From: a virus
DNA length: 24,473 nucleotides
Virus record (IMG/VR): IMGVR_UViG_3300042465_002787
Coordinates: 1-24,473 of that record
Direction: 5' to 3' (one strand)
Shown: positions 21,907 through 24,473 of the stretch, one piece after another
Layout: the number at the start of each line of letters is the position of its first letter
Position numbering within the stretch: the first letter of the stretch is position 1
Notes under the pieces: generated by a model
Seen by the model: the letters and a program-made list of their open reading frames with translations, nothing else
The model's database searches: none
What the model was told of the DNA's origin: nothing
Program-made: the position numbers and the translations under genes

Positions 21907-21946
21907 AATTAACTATCTAAATCTAGGTAGTTAATTTTTATTTTAC
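21907..21946 (+). terminator. Intrinsic terminator closing the early operon and cassette block
   Basis: AATTAACTATCTA (21907-21919) and TAGGTAGTTAATT (21924-21936) form a 13 bp stem with one G-U pair, a 4 nt loop, and a TTTTATTTTA tail. It lies 60 bp behind the last cassette gene, before the second early promoter. Confidence 0.75.
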
Positions 21947-21965
21947 ATTTATTTTAAATAAACGC

Positions 21966-21995
21966 TTGTATATTAAAGATAAATGTATATATTTG
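21966..21995 (+). promoter_or_regulatory. Early promoter P2 (Bacteroidota type)
   Basis: TTG at 21966-21968 and TATATTTG at 21988-21995 are spaced by 19 nt. The 12-mer TTGTATATTAAA is shared with P1, as are the leader ACTAAAAACAA (22016-22026) and the first codons ATGAAAGCA, so P1 and P2 are probably recognised together at the same phase. Confidence 0.8.
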
Positions 21996-22031
21996 TAAAA
22001 GAAAACGAAACAATTACTAAAAACAATTATT

Positions 22032-22187
22032 ATGAAAGCAATTAAAATCAGTAAGACAGTATTTCCAAAGGATAAACCTTCAAACTTCAACGAATGGAGC
22101 GCATACTTCTTCGGAATGTACGCAACGGAAATGGCAAAAGTGAAAATAGGATGGGATAAAAATAGTTACACACCAAAAAACAAATAA
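22032..22187 (+). CDS. Small early protein, hypothetical
   Basis: A 51-residue protein, MKAIKISKTVFPKDKPSNFN onward, with an aromatic central segment EWSAYFFGMYATEMAKVKIG and a basic end. It is the first gene behind P2 and 3 bp before the next gene. No recognised motif. The same first codons (ATGAAAGCA) as the first gene behind P1 may simply reflect a conserved leader rather than related proteins. Confidence 0.55.
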   Translation: MKAIKISKTVFPKDKPSNFNEWSAYFFGMYATEMAKVKIGWDKNSYTPKNK

Positions 22188-22190
22188 GTT

Positions 22191-22412
22191 ATGAAAACGA
22201 ATTTAGATTTAGCAACGAAATTACACTACGAATTGAACTTAGATAATTTTTTCAATGTAGACATCACAAAAACGAAAGTATCAATATTAGGATATTACAA
22301 CTTAGAAATGGAAGTGTTATTATTCTCAAAAGGTTATCAAGTTCAATGGAATGACTTCTATAAGAACTACAGGTTTGAAAGCGAAAACATTACTATTGCT
22401 TTAACATTATGA
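22191..22412 (+). CDS. Small early protein, hypothetical
   Basis: A 73-residue protein with a helical first half (LDLATKLHYELNLDNFFNVD) and beta strands in the second (KVSILGYYNLEMEVLLF, YQVQWNDFYKNYRF). No Cys and no membrane helix. It overlaps the next start as ATGA in the P2 operon. Not recognised; probably an accessory phage protein. Confidence 0.55.
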   Translation: MKTNLDLATKLHYELNLDNFFNVDITKTKVSILGYYNLEMEVLLFSKGYQVQWNDFYKNYRFESENITIALTL

Positions 22413-22699
22413 CTAAGCGAGAATGTAAACAATGTAACGTGTCGAAGTATTTGAATCACGTTAACTATAAAGAGCAAAAAGGATGGTTTACACGGATATG
22501 CAGAACGTGTTTAAATGCAAATGCTAGGGCTAAGAGCATAGAGTTAATTAAAGAAAACTTCTATGGCTTTACACCAGAAGAACATTACATTAAACGAGCG
22601 GTTATAGGTCATAAAGATGAGCCTTATTACAAAGGTGAAGATATTGAATATAAAGCACCAACATACGCAGAAATACTTAGAGAATATGCAGAAAATTAA
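22409..22699 (+). CDS. Small zinc-finger-like phage protein
   Basis: A 96-residue protein with two CxxC pairs: C6-K-Q-C9 and C31-R-T-C34, spaced 21 residues apart, a treble-clef or zinc-ribbon arrangement. Basic residues surround the second pair (NARAKSIELIKENF). The C-terminal part is charged with YYKGEDIEYKAPTYAEILRE. HNH-nuclease-like or recruitment zinc fingers have this layout, but no HNH core is present, so a nucleic-acid or protein binding role is more likely. It overlaps both neighbours. Confidence 0.6.
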   Translation: MTKRECKQCNVSKYLNHVNYKEQKGWFTRICRTCLNANARAKSIELIKENFYGFTPEEHYIKRAVIGHKDEPYYKGEDIEYKAPTYAEILREYAEN

Positions 22700-22799
22700 A
22701 ATTGACAAAACAACTTACTATATTCACTACGAAACACTTGAATATTATTTAGTAAGCTTAAAAAAAGATAGTTCAAAATTTAAAATAGATAAAAAATGA
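22686..22799 (+). CDS. Very small early protein, hypothetical
   Basis: A 37-residue frame from ATG 22686, starting inside the previous gene's end and finishing in an ATGA overlap with the next. It is basic (MQKIKIDKTTYYIHYETLEY then LKKDSSKFKIDKK). The longer frame back to 22617 would overlap the zinc-finger gene widely, so the short form is preferred. Overlaps on both sides suggest it is translated. Confidence 0.5.
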   Translation: MQKIKIDKTTYYIHYETLEYYLVSLKKDSSKFKIDKK

Positions 22800-22945
22800 C
22801 AGCAGTAGAATGGTTAATGGAAATGAACATTAAACAAAATGGAATAATAACAGCAGCTGATTATCATACAGCCAAAGCAATGGAAAAGCAACAGATTGAA
22901 GATGCTTTTAAAACAGGACAAGAATCAAATTATAGATTAAGTTAA
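22796..22945 (+). CDS. Small phage protein of the TAVEWL type
   Basis: A 49-residue protein reading MTAVEWLMEMNIKQNGIITA then DYHTAKAMEKQQIEDAFKTG. The pattern TAVEWLxxxx, followed by an AKxMEKxQIxxAFxxG helix, recurs in short genes of many Bacteroidota phages (from memory), where it is annotated only as hypothetical. A role cannot be named. The ATG overlaps the preceding stop. Confidence 0.65.
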   Translation: MTAVEWLMEMNIKQNGIITAADYHTAKAMEKQQIEDAFKTGQESNYRLS

Positions 22946-22956
22946 AAAATAACATT

Positions 22957-23142
22957 ATGAAAAGAAATATATCAGGAATATTTATATTCGAGGACAAAGA
23001 ACCTACTTGTTTTGAAGAATGTAGAGTTGAAACACAAGACAAATGGCTAGAAAATTTAGATAAACAAATGTTAATCGGTTTAGCCAAAAAATTAGCCGAA
23101 ACAATAAACGATATTGCAAACCAATTTAATCTACAAGCATGA
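22957..23142 (+). CDS. Small early protein, hypothetical
   Basis: A 61-residue protein with a short beta start (KRNISGIFIFEDKEPTCFEE) and a long helix (DKQMLIGLAKKLAETINDIA). It carries two Cys, at about positions 18 and 22, without a partner pair, so zinc binding is doubtful. It overlaps the next start as ATGA. Unknown function. Confidence 0.5.
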   Translation: MKRNISGIFIFEDKEPTCFEECRVETQDKWLENLDKQMLIGLAKKLAETINDIANQFNLQA

Positions 23143-23459
23143 ATAAGAAACTAATAGCTAAGCAGCAAAGGGAAGCAAGGAATAAAGAATTTGCTAATAA
23201 TAAAGACTATTATGAAAGTTTAATCGGTATAGTTGTAACTTGGACACCTTTATTCATAGAATACTTTGAGGAGCTTAATAGTGTTATGCCGGAGTTCTTT
23301 ACAAACGATGTGATTAAAGTACTAGAACGCAACGCAAATAGCTTGTATTGGAAGAACTCGAGCGAAGATAAAGCAGAATTAGCTCAGGAACACGTAGACA
23401 ATTTAAAAGAGTTTAGAGCAATTACAGAAGAAACATTTAAACTAAAAGAAAAAAGATAA
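23139..23459 (+). CDS. Hypothetical helical early protein
   Basis: A 106-residue protein that is almost all helix: KQQREARNKEFANNKDYYES, then LIGIVVTWTPLFIEYFEELN and DKAELAQEHVDNLKEFRAIT. Charged ends and one moderately hydrophobic middle helix suggest a soluble helical bundle. TAATG joins it to the next gene. Not recognised. Confidence 0.55.
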   Translation: MNKKLIAKQQREARNKEFANNKDYYESLIGIVVTWTPLFIEYFEELNSVMPEFFTNDVIKVLERNANSLYWKNSSEDKAELAQEHVDNLKEFRAITEETFKLKEKR

Positions 23460-23782
23460 TGGATAAACGAGAGTTAAGGATAGGTAATTACGTTAATATA
23501 TTTGATGTAAAAAATAAATTTGAATTAATGGATTTTAGTTTTGAAAGTGATTTTATTAACCCAATTGAAATAACAGATGAAATTTTATTAGAATTAGGAT
23601 TTGAAAAAATAAATAACGACTATTATCAAACTAGAAATTCAGAATTAAAATTACATTGGACTATAAATAAAAATAAAATGATACCGGAATTTCAGGAAAA
23701 AAGATTAGTTACTGGATATGATTTTAAATACGTTCATCAGCTACAAAATTTATATTATTCACTTACAAATATAGAATTATAA
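23459..23782 (+). CDS. Bacteroidota phage hypothetical protein (ELRIGNYV / HQLQNLY type)
   Basis: A 107-residue protein. KRELRIGNYVNIFD at the start, INPIEITDEILLELGFEKI in the middle and KYVHQLQNLYYSLTNIEL at the end form a pattern seen repeatedly in small proteins of Bacteroidota phages and prophages. In those the ELRIGN and VHQLQNLYxxLTxxEL segments are conserved. Its role has not, to my knowledge, been established. It is coupled to its neighbours in the P2 operon. Confidence 0.7.
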   Translation: MDKRELRIGNYVNIFDVKNKFELMDFSFESDFINPIEITDEILLELGFEKINNDYYQTRNSELKLHWTINKNKMIPEFQEKRLVTGYDFKYVHQLQNLYYSLTNIEL

Positions 23783-24003
23783 TGGAAAAAGATTTAAAAT
23801 ACGAAAATTTTGTTAAAAGAGCTACTCTAATGACAAATAAACATAGGAAAGTATATTTAGCTAAGAAGAACTTTAATACGTTGTTCTGTAAATTGTATAA
23901 CACTAGAGCGAAAGTAGTCTTAAAACACTCTAAAAGGTTGTATTTTGGCTATCCATTGAGTAATTATAATAAACAATATATACAAGATGAGTGTATTAAT
24001 TAA
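23782..24003 (+). CDS. Small basic early protein, hypothetical
   Basis: A 73-residue very basic protein (KRATLMTNKHRKVYLAKKNF, then RAKVVLKHSKRLYFGYPLSN). A nucleic-acid-binding role is plausible from charge. A single Cys near residue 36 and one near the C-terminus are not paired in a finger. It starts 1 bp from the previous stop and overlaps the next small frame at 23987. Not recognised. Confidence 0.5.
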   Translation: MEKDLKYENFVKRATLMTNKHRKVYLAKKNFNTLFCKLYNTRAKVVLKHSKRLYFGYPLSNYNKQYIQDECIN

Positions 24004-24127
24004 CAACGAATGGTATCGAATACTAAGAATTGAAGGAAGCCTTGCGTTAGTTCAGTTTGAAAGTGGCAATATAGTATGGAATATAAAAGGGTTAGAAACT
24101 AAAAGAGATTTATTACCTTTACACTAA
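23987..24127 (+). CDS. Very small protein, hypothetical
   Basis: A 46-residue frame overlapping the end of the previous gene, MSVLINNEWYRILRIEGSLA onward. Alternating strands (LVQFESGNIVWNIKGL) suggest a small SH3-like barrel as found in short phage accessory proteins. It ends 33 bp before a strong terminator, so it is probably the last gene of the P2 operon. Confidence 0.5.
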   Translation: MSVLINNEWYRILRIEGSLALVQFESGNIVWNIKGLETKRDLLPLH

Positions 24128-24160
24128 CAGTAATTGATTTATACGTCAATTCATTATTTT

Positions 24161-24188
24161 AACCTCGTTATTAGTAGCGAGGTTTTTT
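24161..24188 (+). terminator. Intrinsic terminator ending the P2 operon
   Basis: AACCTCG (24161-24167) and CGAGGTT (24178-24184) pair around a 10 nt loop in which TA can add further pairing, and run into T residues 24183-24188. Confidence 0.8.
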
Positions 24189-24202
24189 ATTACCTTTACT
24201 TT

Positions 24203-24394
24203 ATGAAATACCTTTTAATTTTACTACTATTTTCCTGCTCAACTTTGCCAATTCATCAAGCGAATCTAATCCAACAACAAAAATCAATGCTACAATTTGA
24301 CCAAAAAAGTAGGAACGAGCAGCAGAAAATTCGAGATAGTAGAAAAAAAAGAGTGAAAGTTAAAAAGCTACATAAAAAACGAAAGATAGTGTAA
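24203..24394 (+). CDS. Small lipoprotein, hypothetical
   Basis: A 63-residue protein from ATG 24203. The start MKYLLILLLFSCSTLPIHQ is a lipoprotein signal with lipobox LFSC, so Cys12 would be acylated. After this comes a Gln-rich stretch (ANLIQQQKSMLQFDQKS), then a very basic end (RKKRVKVKKLHKKRKIV). The acidic residues after Cys that direct Bacteroidota lipoproteins to the cell surface are absent, so a periplasm-facing anchor is more likely. It may be a spanin-like or exclusion lipoprotein; function not proven. The stop lies in an AGTGTAA repeat. An upstream extension to 24134 would cross the terminator and is not used. Confidence 0.6.
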   Translation: MKYLLILLLFSCSTLPIHQANLIQQQKSMLQFDQKSRNEQQKIRDSRKKRVKVKKLHKKRKIV

Positions 24395-24471
24395 ACTTTT
24401 GTAAATAGTGTAACCCTAAAAAGACTTAAATAGTTGATTATCAATGTACCATTGTAAAGTGTAAAGTGTAA
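24388..24471. repeat. AGTGTAA iteron-like repeats
   Basis: AGTGTAA occurs at 24388-24394, 24407-24413, 24458-24464 and 24465-24471, the last two directly in tandem. TTGTAAA also occurs twice (24399-24405, 24453-24459). No gene is visible in this final stretch. The set could be an operator, an origin-type iteron cluster, or the beginning of a longer repeat outside the window. Confidence 0.5.
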
Positions 24472-24473
24472 GT

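Noticed and set aside
6539-21912. A 14 bp identical sequence, CCGATATAAATTAA, at 6539-6552 and 21899-21912
   Set aside because: One repeat of this length is expected by chance in an AT-rich window of this size; the first copy is part of a terminator and the second only touches one.
22617-22685. Upstream extension of the 37-residue gene at 22686
   Set aside because: It would overlap the zinc-finger gene by about 80 bp; ATG 22686 gives the usual short overlap.
1-24473. CRISPR arrays, tRNA or rRNA genes
   Set aside because: No regularly spaced identical repeats, and no cloverleaf or rRNA-like sequence was seen on either strand by eye.

Overview
This 24.5 kb AT-rich window reads as part of a tailed phage or prophage of a Bacteroidota host, probably a flavobacterium. 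Three things support this. Almost all genes lie on the + strand, tightly packed with ATGA or TAATG overlaps. Several promoters match the Bacteroidota form (TTG, 18-19 nt, TAnnTTTG), and starts are preceded by A-rich leaders rather than Shine-Dalgarno sequences. Many predicted proteins resemble Bacteroidota phage families. A long tape measure gene without visible sheath or contractile baseplate genes suggests a siphovirus. Terminase, DNA polymerase and integrase are not visible here.

Layout. 1-6527: tail module, namely the end of a neck-like gene, three structural genes and the tape measure gene, closed by a bidirectional terminator. 6567-7084: two small divergent helix-turn-helix genes flanking a promoter and a 10+10 bp palindrome. 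7081-9486: a large receptor-binding or fibre protein. 9541-14792: head module, with a ClpP-type protease fused to a scaffold-like tail, the major capsid protein, a probable tail-tube or other abundant virion protein, a hypothetical gene, the portal and a neck protein. 14793-17142: fibre, lectin-like tip and a small partner. 17142-18422: lysis region with a membrane-anchored GAF-like protein, a holin-like protein and an M15 endolysin. 18526-20440: a promoter-driven early operon with an ERF-type annealing protein and a DUF3127-type ssDNA-binding protein. 20435-21890: an unusual cassette block. 21966-24127: a second early operon of very small genes. 24161-24473: terminator, small lipoprotein and AGTGTAA repeats.

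The most remarkable part is 20435-21890. It is a run of small orphan genes, several encoding membrane peptides, separated by imperfect palindromes that look like integron attC sites (R'' near RYYYAAC, R' near GTTRRRY, with paired inner arms). In two cassettes the first bases of the unit are complementary to the R'' box at its own 3' end. That is the signature expected of a cassette that once existed as a circle and was inserted by attC recombination. No integron integrase is visible, so this resembles a small integrase-less cassette cluster carried in a phage early operon, directly behind ssDNA recombination genes and before a terminator.

Functional reading: the early operon supplies recombination and ssDNA handling plus captured accessory cassettes; the late genes build head, tail and adsorption apparatus; the lysis module ends the cycle. 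The small regulators in the middle of the structural genes may control the fibre gene or the late operon. All functions come from reading the sequence by eye; no database search was run.
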